Source: Oligoflexia bacterium
GTDB taxonomy: Bacteria; Bdellovibrionota; UBA1018
Assembly (NCBI GenBank): GCA_903895855.1
Contig: CAITVN010000236.1
Span: forward strand, 1 to 64,000
Direction: 5' to 3'
DNA length: 64,000 nt
Below are positions 16,965 to 25,004 of this stretch, in pieces (the first letter of the stretch is position 1; each line of letters begins with the position of its first letter). Under the pieces are notes generated by a model, which worked only from the letters and a program-made list of their open reading frames with translations, was not told the DNA's origin and did no database searches. The translations under genes were made by a program, and so were the position numbers.

Positions 16965-17779
16965 GTAGGCCTCGATTGACTTTTCTAGAGTCCAGCTTAC
17001 CTTATGCCGTAAATGCAGCGAGGCTCATTGTGATGGATCGAGGCATGTTTGTGGCAGATTTTTTTCTAGCTACTACAGTCCCGTTTCTAATGCAGTTTCT
17101 AATTTGGTCGTACTTGTATCAGGGTAGTTCGATCAGTCGAAGTTTTGGTGTTTTGAGTTTATCTCAGACTCTTTTCTATTACGCTTTTTCGATAGCTTTT
17201 GGACGTCTGAATAATGGTTACGACGTTGTTTCAAATCTCTCATTGAATGTCCGCGAGGGTACGCTTGAACCTCATTTGCTGCGACCCGTTCCTTACCCAT
17301 TACAAAAATTGGCTGATTTCATGGGTGGTGGAGTGGTCTATTCAGTGCCGATAATTCTGGTTCTTGCCGTGTTTGTTTTTATTCCTCCAGTAGCCTTGAA
17401 TTCATTTTTCTGGCCTGGTTGGGTGCTACTTGTAGTCGTTTCTCAAATACTCTGTTTCACGCTCTCGTGGACCGTAGCGATGATGTCTTTGTGGCTTGTG
17501 CGCACCGATTTCGCACTTTCTCTCTTAACGACTTCAGCCGCATTTTTTGGTGGCGAACTATTGCCTCCCTATTTGTGGCCAGAGTGGTTGCGCCCGTTAA
17601 TGAGTTACAACCCTTTTCGTTTCATGATTTCGGCTCCTGCTCAGGCGATAGTGACCATGGATGGGGGATTTGTGATGACGGCACTTGCCTGGACCAGTTT
17701 TTACGCGATTGCATTTGGTTGTCTGTCGGCATTTCTCTGGCGACAAGGAATGAAAAGATATCGTGGAGCAGGGGGTTGA
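16961..17779 (+). CDS. ABC-2 permease, first subunit
   Basis: 272 residues with about six predicted membrane segments (for example VADFFLATTVPFLMQFLIW and PIILVLAVFVFIPPVAL). The soluble stretch NVREGTLEPHLLRPVPYP between the second and third segments is characteristic of the DUF990 ABC-2 permease family (G-LE--LLRP). The start overlaps the ATPase stop (ATGA). It is expected to form a heterodimer with the next gene product. Confidence 0.85.
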   Translation: MSRPRLTFLESSLPYAVNAARLIVMDRGMFVADFFLATTVPFLMQFLIWSYLYQGSSISRSFGVLSLSQTLFYYAFSIAFGRLNNGYDVVSNLSLNVREGTLEPHLLRPVPYPLQKLADFMGGGVVYSVPIILVLAVFVFIPPVALNSFFWPGWVLLVVVSQILCFTLSWTVAMMSLWLVRTDFALSLLTTSAAFFGGELLPPYLWPEWLRPLMSYNPFRFMISAPAQAIVTMDGGFVMTALAWTSFYAIAFGCLSAFLWRQGMKRYRGAGG

Positions 17780-17781
17780 TT

Positions 17782-18552
17782 ATGAAAAAATACTTACTAT
17801 TTTTTCGATTGGGGCTCGCTGTTGAATTAGCTTATCCCGTTGACTTCATTGGCTACGTATTCACTACTCTTTTTGTACACCTGACAAGATTTCTATTCTT
17901 GAATGGAGTATTTGACCTAACTTCAACTCTCGAGGGCTGGACTCGGAGAGATGTGATGGTAGCATTCATTTTCTCTGTCTTGCTTTCGAGCGTTGTTGAT
18001 TCGTTTACCCCTTCTATTCGTACTTTTGTGAGGTACGCGCACACTGGGCGCCTTGAGCCTTACTTGGTGCAGCCTCTCGACGCACGTTGGGTAATGATTG
18101 CCCGCTGGATTCGTCCAGGGAGTCTCTTTATTTTCGCCATTATCGCACCGATTGCGATGTTAACACTTTCGAACTTGAATGTTCATCCAACTTTGCTTCA
18201 GGCAGTTGGTGGTTTGTTTGCGCTGGTAATTGGCGCGATTGTCAACATCGCTGTGATGGCGACCTGGAGTCTGACTACTTTAGTATCAAAAAGAGATCTT
18301 CCCACTGAATTCATTTTTCGGCAGGTAATGCGACTCAATCAGCTCCCTCCTTCGTTGTTCGGTTATAAGGCGTTAACTGCTTTGGTCATATTTTTACCGA
18401 TCGTATTGACCTCTACTGTGCCTGCCATGGTCGTAGCTCGCGGTGAATACTTTCTGTTAGCACCGATGTTAGGTGCCGCAGTGCTGGTGATGATTTTGTT
18501 CATGATTTCTTTTCGTATGACGATGAGGGTGTTCGATGGCTCGGGTGGTTAA
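17782..18552 (+). CDS. ABC-2 permease, second subunit
   Basis: 256 residues from the ATG at 17782, 2 nt after the upstream stop. A longer frame from 17419 lies within the previous gene and is rejected. It has the same layout as the first permease: six hydrophobic segments and the family element TGRLEPYLVQPLDARW. Two non-identical DUF990 permeases plus one ATPase is the usual composition of this exporter type. Confidence 0.85.
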   Translation: MKKYLLFFRLGLAVELAYPVDFIGYVFTTLFVHLTRFLFLNGVFDLTSTLEGWTRRDVMVAFIFSVLLSSVVDSFTPSIRTFVRYAHTGRLEPYLVQPLDARWVMIARWIRPGSLFIFAIIAPIAMLTLSNLNVHPTLLQAVGGLFALVIGAIVNIAVMATWSLTTLVSKRDLPTEFIFRQVMRLNQLPPSLFGYKALTALVIFLPIVLTSTVPAMVVARGEYFLLAPMLGAAVLVMILFMISFRMTMRVFDGSGG

Positions 18553-18609
18553 TGGTCTGAATTGGCACGGAATGTTAAAGTGGCGATTTTTTTTGAGGAT
18601 TTGCAGAAT

Positions 18610-19782
18610 ATGAAAAATATAAGAAATAGTGAGAATTCTGGGCGTCTACTATTTGGACAAGATCGTTCGGGTCTACTTCCCATTCTTGCTCCCATTTACT
18701 ATGGAGCTGGTCAGTGCCTTGTTTCTAGTCAGCAGTCAGCACGCTTTCAGATTTTGCGGGATGATAGTTACAATTACTACTCTCGAGATGGATTGAATCA
18801 GACTGTACTGCATGTTGAAAGAAAGCTATCAGATTTTTACGGTCTTTCTAGTGCACGGCTAGTTAATTCTGGAATGGCTGCATTGCTCGTAGCGGTGTTG
18901 GTGAATTTGCGACCGACTAGTCGAATTTTTGTCGCCACAAATGTATTCATTGATACTCAACTTCTCGCATTGAATCACTTTGGTCAGATGGGTTATGAAG
19001 TGAGTCTTTTCGATCTAAATGAATGCGGTCGAAGTGAGTTAAAGAACCTTAGAAAAGACGATATCATTATTGTAGAATCGGTGACAAATCCGCTGTGCAT
19101 GAAGAGTGACCTTGTGCACTTTCAGGGGATTGCGCGTAGAACTGACTGCACCCTCATTGTTGACAATACTTTGCCTTCAAGTGCCTCCTTGAGTATTCGC
19201 CCAGGTAAGAATGTTTTGGTTGTTGAGTCGTTGACGAAGTATCATTTGATGAATGCTGGCACTGGCGGTGCTATTTTTGCCGCTTTGAAACATAGAAAGG
19301 CGGTACACGAGATCATTAAATTATTTGGGTTATGCATGCAGCCTGATATTGCAGCGCGAGTCGAACAGGGTCTTTTTACCCTAAAAATTCGAATTGAGAG
19401 ACAGGTTACGAGTGCCATGGCATTGGCTGAAATGATCAAATCAAAGACGCCTATTAAGCAAAGAAAAATATTTACACTAACAAACACCACCCAGGAACTC
19501 GCACCCTTTATTCTCTTAAAATTTAGGAATGAAGCGATGGCGAAACGGGTACTCGATAAATTTAGGATTATTCTACCTTCGCCTTCATTTGGTGGAACGA
19601 TTAGTATGGCAAGTTTGGGCAATTTTCATACTACGAAAGAGGCTCGCGCTCTAATGGATCGAACGGGAACCGATGGAAGGTTTATTAGAATCTTTGTGGG
19701 GTTAGAAGATCCACAGGTCATCTATGACGACATTGTTAGTTCGGTTCAACGATCGATGAACTCGAGAGCTGTTGCAAGTTGA
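18610..19782 (+). CDS. PLP enzyme of the Cys/Met metabolism family
   Basis: 390 residues from the ATG at 18610 (GAGGA site upstream); an upstream TTG at 18562 is the alternative. The fold is that of cystathionine gamma-synthase/lyase enzymes: NYYSRDGLNQTVLHVE near the N-terminus, ARLVNSGMAALL (phosphate-binding turn), IVDNTLPSSASL (Asp to the PLP nitrogen) and VVESLTKYHLMNAG with the PLP lysine. The canonical SATKY-GHSD text is altered, so substrate and reaction may be non-standard. Such enzymes do gamma- or beta-replacement or elimination. Last gene of the island operon, 46 bp before the tRNA. Confidence 0.8.
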   Translation: MKNIRNSENSGRLLFGQDRSGLLPILAPIYYGAGQCLVSSQQSARFQILRDDSYNYYSRDGLNQTVLHVERKLSDFYGLSSARLVNSGMAALLVAVLVNLRPTSRIFVATNVFIDTQLLALNHFGQMGYEVSLFDLNECGRSELKNLRKDDIIIVESVTNPLCMKSDLVHFQGIARRTDCTLIVDNTLPSSASLSIRPGKNVLVVESLTKYHLMNAGTGGAIFAALKHRKAVHEIIKLFGLCMQPDIAARVEQGLFTLKIRIERQVTSAMALAEMIKSKTPIKQRKIFTLTNTTQELAPFILLKFRNEAMAKRVLDKFRIILPSPSFGGTISMASLGNFHTTKEARALMDRTGTDGRFIRIFVGLEDPQVIYDDIVSSVQRSMNSRAVAS

Positions 19783-19827
19783 TCGTTTGACGCCATTCTG
19801 AAGTATTTTGAGATCACTCAGTTTTTA

Positions 19828-19872
19828 TGGTTGGAGTGATAGGGGTTGAACCTACGACCCCGCCCGTGTGAA
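19828..19872. other. attR: tRNA-Val 3' segment
   Basis: 45-bp segment from the CCA end to the anticodon loop, identical to 9082-9126. Integration here leaves the tRNA intact, as seen. Confidence 0.85.
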
Positions 19873-19902
19873 GGGCGTGCTCTGCCACTGAGCTACACTC
19901 CA
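19828..19902 (-). tRNA. tRNA-Val (anticodon CAC)
   Basis: Read on the minus strand, the acceptor arm TGGAGTG pairs with CACTCCA and is followed by encoded ACCA. The D stem is GCTC/GAGC, the anticodon stem CGCCC/GGGCG with loop TTCACAC (anticodon CAC), and the T arm GTAGG-TTCAACC-CCTAT. Total 75 nt. Its 3' 45 nt are the attachment site of the island on its left. Confidence 0.92.
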
Positions 19903-20043
19903 ACGAAAAATTGGCACCGAACACCTTACCGAGTAATAGTTTCGGCCGAGTTTGTCAATTTGAGACTGTAGTTTCTGAAAAAATGCTGGGCATTTGCCAC
20001 GAATTTGTCTGAAAATTTGCCTAGATTATGAGAATCTGAGGCC

Positions 20044-20826
20044 ATGATTGAGCAAATACGGGCAAAAAGCAGAGGGCAGTGGGCGGTCGTGACTGGGGCG
20101 AGTAGCGGCATCGGAGAGGCCTGTGCTAGGCAGTTGGCCCAAGCCGGATATTCGCTGGTTTTAGCCGCGCGAAGAAAAGAGCGATTGAGTGCACTCGCTG
20201 TTGAATTGGGTAAGAGCACCAACGCAGAAATCGTCATCACAGAGCTTGATGTCACTGATCGTGAGGCCGTAAGCGCCTGGGCTCGGGCCAATCAAGCCAC
20301 TCTGAAAAAGGTTCGCGTACTCGTGAATAGTGCGGGGCTGGCGGCTGGTCTAGATACCTTTGATACTGCATCGCTCGATGACTGGGAGCAGATGATTCAG
20401 ACGAATGTGATGGGTCTACTGTACGTCACTAAAGCAGTGTTGCCCTTCATGCTTGAAAATAACGATGGTCACATCGTGAACATCGGGTCGGTTGCGGGTC
20501 GGCACACTTACCCTAAAGGTAACGCCTATTGCGCTTCGAAAGCGGCCGTGAAATCGCTGAACGAAAGTCTGCGAGTCGATCTTTGTGGTAAAGCCATTCG
20601 CGTCACCGAGATTAGCCCTGGTATGGTTGAAACTGAGTTCAGTTTGGTTAGACTAAAAGATGCCGATAAAGCGAAGGCCGTTTATAAGGGCATTCAAGCG
20701 CTATCAGCTGGTGATGTTGCAGACGCTGTGAGTTGGAGTATTGGTCGGCCAGCGCACGTGAACATTCAAGAAATGGTGATATACCCAACGATGCAAGCGT
20801 CGCCAACTGTGGTGCATCGTAGCTGA
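20044..20826 (+). CDS. SDR oxidoreductase, YdfG-like
   Basis: 260 residues. Short-chain dehydrogenase with the NADP-binding TGASSGIGEA (19-28), ARRKER (which favours NADP), NSAGLA, the catalytic Ser in NIGSVAGRH and YCASKAAVK. The segment ISPGMVETEFSLVRLK is typical of YdfG-type 3-hydroxy-acid/L-allo-threonine dehydrogenases. A TGAGG site precedes the ATG. The gene stands alone, convergent with the barrel gene at 20845. General family certain, substrate inferred. Confidence 0.85.
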   Translation: MIEQIRAKSRGQWAVVTGASSGIGEACARQLAQAGYSLVLAARRKERLSALAVELGKSTNAEIVITELDVTDREAVSAWARANQATLKKVRVLVNSAGLAAGLDTFDTASLDDWEQMIQTNVMGLLYVTKAVLPFMLENNDGHIVNIGSVAGRHTYPKGNAYCASKAAVKSLNESLRVDLCGKAIRVTEISPGMVETEFSLVRLKDADKAKAVYKGIQALSAGDVADAVSWSIGRPAHVNIQEMVIYPTMQASPTVVHRS

Positions 20827-20844
20827 TCGCCAACGAGTGCCGCG

Positions 20845-21993
20845 CTAAATCTGAAATCCGAGGCGAAGCGAGTAAATGCGATTTTCAAATGAGCCCGTAT
20901 TGAGAGCCATTTCTTCGCCAAAAGTGGCGAAATCGAGTTGAAGGGCTTTGAGGTCAAAGCCAAGACCTGCACAAAGGTAACCTTGATTGACGCCAGTTCG
21001 AATTGAAATGATTTTCCATTTTGTTTCGGCACCTAAGTGAAGTAGGCGAAAAAGACTGCCATTCGTATTATTGCCAATGTCTTGCAGTTCAAGCGCGATC
21101 ACGGTTGAATTGAATTTCCAGAGTTCTGGCTTTTTCATCGCCACACCCAAACCGATTTTTCGGGGTTGCTCGCGTGGCTTGTTTCCCGTGTTCACGAGAT
21201 TGAGGGGTAGGTTGGTGTAGGCCCCGCCTAAAATATTGTTGAAAGCGAATGAACTCGCGAGATCCCATCCTACTAATTTCCAGGGTAGATCGTAGGTTGC
21301 GCCAATACCAAAATCAAAATGACCACCGTCACCCCCATTATCTTTCGGGCTCAAAGACGTGCCCGTGAAGAGATCAGGCAAGCCGAATGATTTGCCGCTC
21401 GATAAGCGGTAAGCAACGCCCATTGAAACCCCAACGGCCAATTCTTCAGCGGCTAAAAATTTTCTTGAAACCAAGAGTGTGGGGGCCGCATCAACGACAA
21501 TTTGCGGATCTATGCTGTATTGTTGTAAAACGCCTAAATCTGTTGAAAAGCTGGTGAGTAATCCAATAGCGTAACTCATTTTCGTGCCGCGAAAATTCGG
21601 CAAAAATACTGATGGAAACGTGGTTTCTACTCGAGCGTGAATGTACTTTCCCGAATAGTCTTTCAAGCTTTTGGCGATTCCATCGGTTGAAGTCGCCTTG
21701 CCACCCGTTAGTGCGCTGGCGAAATTCATTAAGCTACTATTGATTTCGATCGTGGGGTCGGGTAATCCGACTTTCCAATTGGGGTCGGCCGAAAGTCTGG
21801 CTGGGTTGCCAAAAAAGTTCTCATCATATTGCCCGGTGGTGAGCGTGACGCCACCCAAGCCCGAGGCTCTGACTGACCGGTAAACATTGTGAATGTTTTC
21901 AGCCGCGAAGGCGCTGTTTAGCGACAATATGAGAGCGGCTATGATGACGCCAAAGAGTTTTGGGTTTCTGATCGTATTTGATATGGATTTCAT
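20845..21993 (-). CDS. Outer-membrane beta-barrel protein (PorV/UPF0164-like)
   Basis: 382 residues with a signal peptide ending SAFA. An N-terminal plug-like VRASGLGGVTLTTGQ...FFGNPA motif is followed by many alternating amphipathic strands and an aromatic-hydrophobic C-terminus (YSLRLGFQI), the usual beta-barrel assembly signal. The start pattern (S-RA-G-GGA-T-------NPA) is that of UPF0164/PorV-like barrels. It lies 6 nt downstream of a lipoprotein gene, so the two are probably co-transcribed. Function unknown; possibly secretion or lipid handling. Confidence 0.7.
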   Translation of the reverse strand: MKSISNTIRNPKLFGVIIAALILSLNSAFAAENIHNVYRSVRASGLGGVTLTTGQYDENFFGNPARLSADPNWKVGLPDPTIEINSSLMNFASALTGGKATSTDGIAKSLKDYSGKYIHARVETTFPSVFLPNFRGTKMSYAIGLLTSFSTDLGVLQQYSIDPQIVVDAAPTLLVSRKFLAAEELAVGVSMGVAYRLSSGKSFGLPDLFTGTSLSPKDNGGDGGHFDFGIGATYDLPWKLVGWDLASSFAFNNILGGAYTNLPLNLVNTGNKPREQPRKIGLGVAMKKPELWKFNSTVIALELQDIGNNTNGSLFRLLHLGAETKWKIISIRTGVNQGYLCAGLGFDLKALQLDFATFGEEMALNTGSFENRIYSLRLGFQI

Positions 21994-21999
21994 GAATGG

Positions 22000-22845
22000 T
22001 TATTCCCCAATTCCTTGGCTAAGTAGTAATTTGCGATAGCAGGTGCCACCTTCGGTTCCGGCGAGTGAGCTTCCGAAGGCCTGCGCGAATTCATTCGAAT
22101 TGCCAGCCACTGAATCGCTACCCAGTGTTTTTCCGGTTCCTAAAGAGTTGGCTCCGTCTCCGATAGCCCCAACAGCTGCTTGCAGCATTTGTAAAGTCGC
22201 GCCACCGGCTAAAGTCACTCCATCGGCATCGAGGTCAACTGCTGCGCCATCTGCCGCAAGCTTGGTGCCTGTTTTGATGCAAGCCGATGGGCAAACATCA
22301 GCAGAGTTTGAGCAACTCGAAGGATTATTCACGAGATCTGATTGGGTGAGGGCGTTGCCGCCAGCCTCTTCAGACAAGATTTCAGCTGCCAGTGCAAGTG
22401 ATGAGACCAGTTTAACCAGAGCGCGCAAGGTAGGCTCAGTGATTGAGAGGTGATAGCGGTAGGCCTGATAAATCGATTTTCTCTTAGTTTCACCCGGAGT
22501 CAGGTCTGACAATGTGGTGGCTAGCCCGGTAAGTGCCTTGCCGATTCCGCCGTTGCCAGCGCCCACCACAGCCGCTAGAAAATCACCCATCGAAATGCCT
22601 TCGTTCGATAAAACTGAAAAAGCTTGCTCACTGTACGAAACGTCGCCATAGGTACTCGACAACAATTGGTAATGTTTCGTCGCGCAGGCGAAATCGCCTG
22701 AGTTCAAGCAGGCTTCTGCCTTTGAAAGGTTTTGAGCATCGCCAGACGGAGAGTCCATCCACCCGGTGACGTTACAAGAAGTTGATGTGGTAATGATCAC
22801 CGCAATGGTAGCCATGAGGCTAAGACTAGTTTTTCTCATTTTCAT
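22000..22845 (-). CDS. Hypothetical lipoprotein with TPR-like start
   Basis: About 281 residues from the ATG at 22845, chosen because it starts the signal peptide and lipobox (TTSTSCNVTG); the frame is open to 22908 but that would hide the signal. The mature start LSKAEACLNSGDFACATKHYQ has the helix pair of a tetratricopeptide repeat. The remainder is Ala/Gly/Ser-rich with four or more cysteines. It precedes the barrel gene by 6 nt and may be its lipoprotein partner. Confidence 0.6.
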   Translation of the reverse strand: MKMRKTSLSLMATIAVIITTSTSCNVTGWMDSPSGDAQNLSKAEACLNSGDFACATKHYQLLSSTYGDVSYSEQAFSVLSNEGISMGDFLAAVVGAGNGGIGKALTGLATTLSDLTPGETKRKSIYQAYRYHLSITEPTLRALVKLVSSLALAAEILSEEAGGNALTQSDLVNNPSSCSNSADVCPSACIKTGTKLAADGAAVDLDADGVTLAGGATLQMLQAAVGAIGDGANSLGTGKTLGSDSVAGNSNEFAQAFGSSLAGTEGGTCYRKLLLSQGIGE

Positions 22846-22870
22846 AGATACGAGTAGCCTACGGCCTAGT

Positions 22871-24319
22871 CTATTTTTTTGAAAGTAAGAAAGTCGTCTT
22901 GAGCTCACTCAGCCATTTTTCAACTTCGGTGGCAAGTTGGCCTTCGCTACCTGAGTTTTCGAGTTGCCAGTTTGCAAACCGCTTTTTCTCAGAGTCTTGC
23001 ATCTGAGCTGACATAATGGCGTCAATAGTTTGGCTGTTGATCGACTGGCCTTTACTGGTTTCTCGCGCCAACACTCGGGTGCGTCTGAGTTCTTCAGGGG
23101 CGGTGACGAGTAGGCAGCCGTCAAAGTCTCGGTAACGGCCCGTTTCAAAGAGTAGTGAGGCTTCGTAAAAGAGCACTTCACCACTGGTTTGTGTGATCCA
23201 GTCTGAAGTCGCTTTTTTTATTTCAGGATGGGTGATCGCTTCAAGTTTGAGTCTCGCTTGTTTGTCTTGAAAAATGAGCTCTCTGATTTGACTTCGATCA
23301 GTGGTCCCGAACGCCTGTTTGATTTGAGCCTCAATAGGTGAGCCCGGCTTCATCAAGTCTCGCGAAAGCTGGTCAGCGTCGAGCACGGGGTAGCCTTTAG
23401 CTTTGAGTAGTGAGACCACGGCAGATTTACCTGATCCGATTCCGCCAGTGATTCCGATGACCCATTTCTTTTTCTTTTCAAGTTTCTTGGCTTCGTTCCA
23501 AAGAGTATCCATTTCTTCAAGCGAAGAGTCTTTGGTTGATTTGCCTATTTTTGCCAAGCCGATTTCAATGTGACGAAATCGCATTTCAAAGCGACCCAGC
23601 ATTTTACGAAGGGCGTCTTCAGGTTGAATTTTGAAAAAAGAAGACACGTTGGCGACGCTAAACAGCAGATCGCCAATTTCATCTTCAATCAGAGCTAAGT
23701 TAACTCCTTTAGGATCGTTGATCTCGGCTTCAAGTTCAGCGACCTCTTCTTTGAGTTTGTCTAAGGGGCCTTTGGCGTCTGGCCATTGAAATCCGACTTT
23801 GGTCACTCTTTCGATGATTCGAGAGGTTTTCTGAAGGGCAGGTAAATGGCGAGGCATGCCATCGAAAACGCTGGCAACACTATTGGGCTTTTTCTCAGCT
23901 TTTTCTCTGAGTTTTTGCTCTTCCCAGTTTTTTAGAACCCCATCGGTTGAATCGACCTTCACATCGCCAAAGACGTGCGGGTGCCGCCGAATGAGTTTAC
24001 TATTCAGATCAGTTGCGACTTCTTGCAGCGAAAAAGCCCCCGTTTCTGAGGCCATTTCGCTGTGCAAAAGAATTTGTAAAAACAGATCACCGAGTTCTTC
24101 TCTTAATGCCTGATTAATTTGAGGAGTCTTGAGGTCTTCGACCGAGTTCACTTTGTCGAGCACATCGAGCACTTCGTAGGCCTCTTCAATGACGTAAGGG
24201 CGAAGGGATTGGTGGGTTTGGGCTTGATCCCAAGGGCAACCGTTAGGAGCTCGCAATCGGTGAACCGTTTGAATGACTTCGGCAATTGCCTTTAAAGTTT
24301 TTTCGGTGATAATTTCCAT
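22871..24319 (-). CDS. MazG-CoaE fusion
   Basis: 482 residues comprising two enzymes. Residues 1-~285 are MazG, an NTP pyrophosphohydrolase, with two EExxE-type helical halves (CPWDQAQTHQSL, EEAYEVLDVL, REELGDLFLQ, then EEVAELEAEI and EDEIGDLLFS). Residues ~288-482 are dephospho-CoA kinase, with P-loop GITGGIGSGKSAVVSLL, DADQLSRDL, ITHPEIK and YEASLLFETGRY. CoaE phosphorylates dephospho-CoA in the last step of CoA synthesis. A short Lys-rich linker (KKLEKKKKW) joins them with no stop or frameshift. The two are normally separate genes. Confidence 0.9.
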   Translation of the reverse strand: MEIITEKTLKAIAEVIQTVHRLRAPNGCPWDQAQTHQSLRPYVIEEAYEVLDVLDKVNSVEDLKTPQINQALREELGDLFLQILLHSEMASETGAFSLQEVATDLNSKLIRRHPHVFGDVKVDSTDGVLKNWEEQKLREKAEKKPNSVASVFDGMPRHLPALQKTSRIIERVTKVGFQWPDAKGPLDKLKEEVAELEAEINDPKGVNLALIEDEIGDLLFSVANVSSFFKIQPEDALRKMLGRFEMRFRHIEIGLAKIGKSTKDSSLEEMDTLWNEAKKLEKKKKWVIGITGGIGSGKSAVVSLLKAKGYPVLDADQLSRDLMKPGSPIEAQIKQAFGTTDRSQIRELIFQDKQARLKLEAITHPEIKKATSDWITQTSGEVLFYEASLLFETGRYRDFDGCLLVTAPEELRRTRVLARETSKGQSINSQTIDAIMSAQMQDSEKKRFANWQLENSGSEGQLATEVEKWLSELKTTFLLSKK

Positions 24320-24325
24320 GATACG

Positions 24326-24928
24326 ATGACGAATATCACGACCCCGCGACGCGACTCTATGGAAAAACCAAAAGCAAAGCCAAAAAAGGCAAAACCGAGA
24401 TCAAGCCTGTATGCCCTTTGGCGAAATAAAGCCTCGAAACGCTTGGTTGAGGTGTTGGTGTGTGTTGACGGTTGTGTTGGTAGCAAGAAAAGTCGCCAAA
24501 AGAGCTCCTCGAAACGCAAAGTGCGCCTCACTGCTGAAGTTGAGGTGGTCGATTCAAAAGAGATGATTAAGCTCAATCATCGCTTTCGTGGAAAAAATCA
24601 GCCCACTGATGTCTTGAGTTTTTCTTCGCCTCAGGTTTTTCGTGAGTTCGGGTACCTGGGTGACTTGGTGGTGTGTTTGCCTGTTTTGAAGAAGCAAGCG
24701 GCCGAATTCAAGCATGCGCCGGCCAGTGAACTCGATGTGCTTTTGGTGCATGGCGTGCTGCATTTAATGGGCTTCGATCACGAGAAATCAGCGAAAGAAG
24801 CGAAGAAAATGCAGAAGTTAGAGGCCCAAGTTCTCGAAGCACTTCAGGGTTCGTTCGGGGTTAAGAAAGTCAAGGGCCCAAAGGCGGCAGTGCCCAGTTT
24901 GAGTCTGATTCTAAGAGCGCGCAGCTAG
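24326..24928 (+). CDS. ybeY: Endoribonuclease YbeY
   Basis: 200 residues, longer than the usual ~155 because of a Lys-rich N-terminus; the true start may be the ATG at 24359. The key motif is HGVLHLMGFDH with the three zinc-binding histidines, preceded by NHRFRGKNQPTDVLSFSSP and LGDLVVCL, all typical of YbeY. It acts in 16S rRNA 3' maturation and ribosome quality control. It starts 6 bp from the divergent mazG-coaE gene, so promoters must overlap or lie inside the genes. Confidence 0.9.
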   Translation: MTNITTPRRDSMEKPKAKPKKAKPRSSLYALWRNKASKRLVEVLVCVDGCVGSKKSRQKSSSKRKVRLTAEVEVVDSKEMIKLNHRFRGKNQPTDVLSFSSPQVFREFGYLGDLVVCLPVLKKQAAEFKHAPASELDVLLVHGVLHLMGFDHEKSAKEAKKMQKLEAQVLEALQGSFGVKKVKGPKAAVPSLSLILRARS

Positions 24929-25004
24929 TCTCGATTGGCGAGAGTTGCGTAGGCGCCAGTTACGTCTTTAAAAGATGCTTCAGTTTTGCTAGGGTTCTTA
25001 AGAA

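Larger units (their letters stand above)
9082..19872 (+). mobile_element. Integrative island in tRNA-Val(CAC)
   Basis: The element is bounded by a perfect 45-bp direct repeat (9082-9126 and 19828-19872). The right copy is the 3' end of the intact tRNA-Val gene as far as its anticodon loop, a standard attachment site for tyrosine integrases. An integrase gene starts 86 bp inside the left repeat. The cargo is one coupled plus-strand operon (10718-19782) encoding a biosynthesis and export pathway. The integrase looks internally deleted, so the island is probably no longer self-mobile. Confidence 0.85.

Noticed and set aside
17419..17781. Extended start of the second permease
   Set aside because: It would lie wholly inside the first permease gene in another frame; the ATG at 17782 fits spacing and family length.
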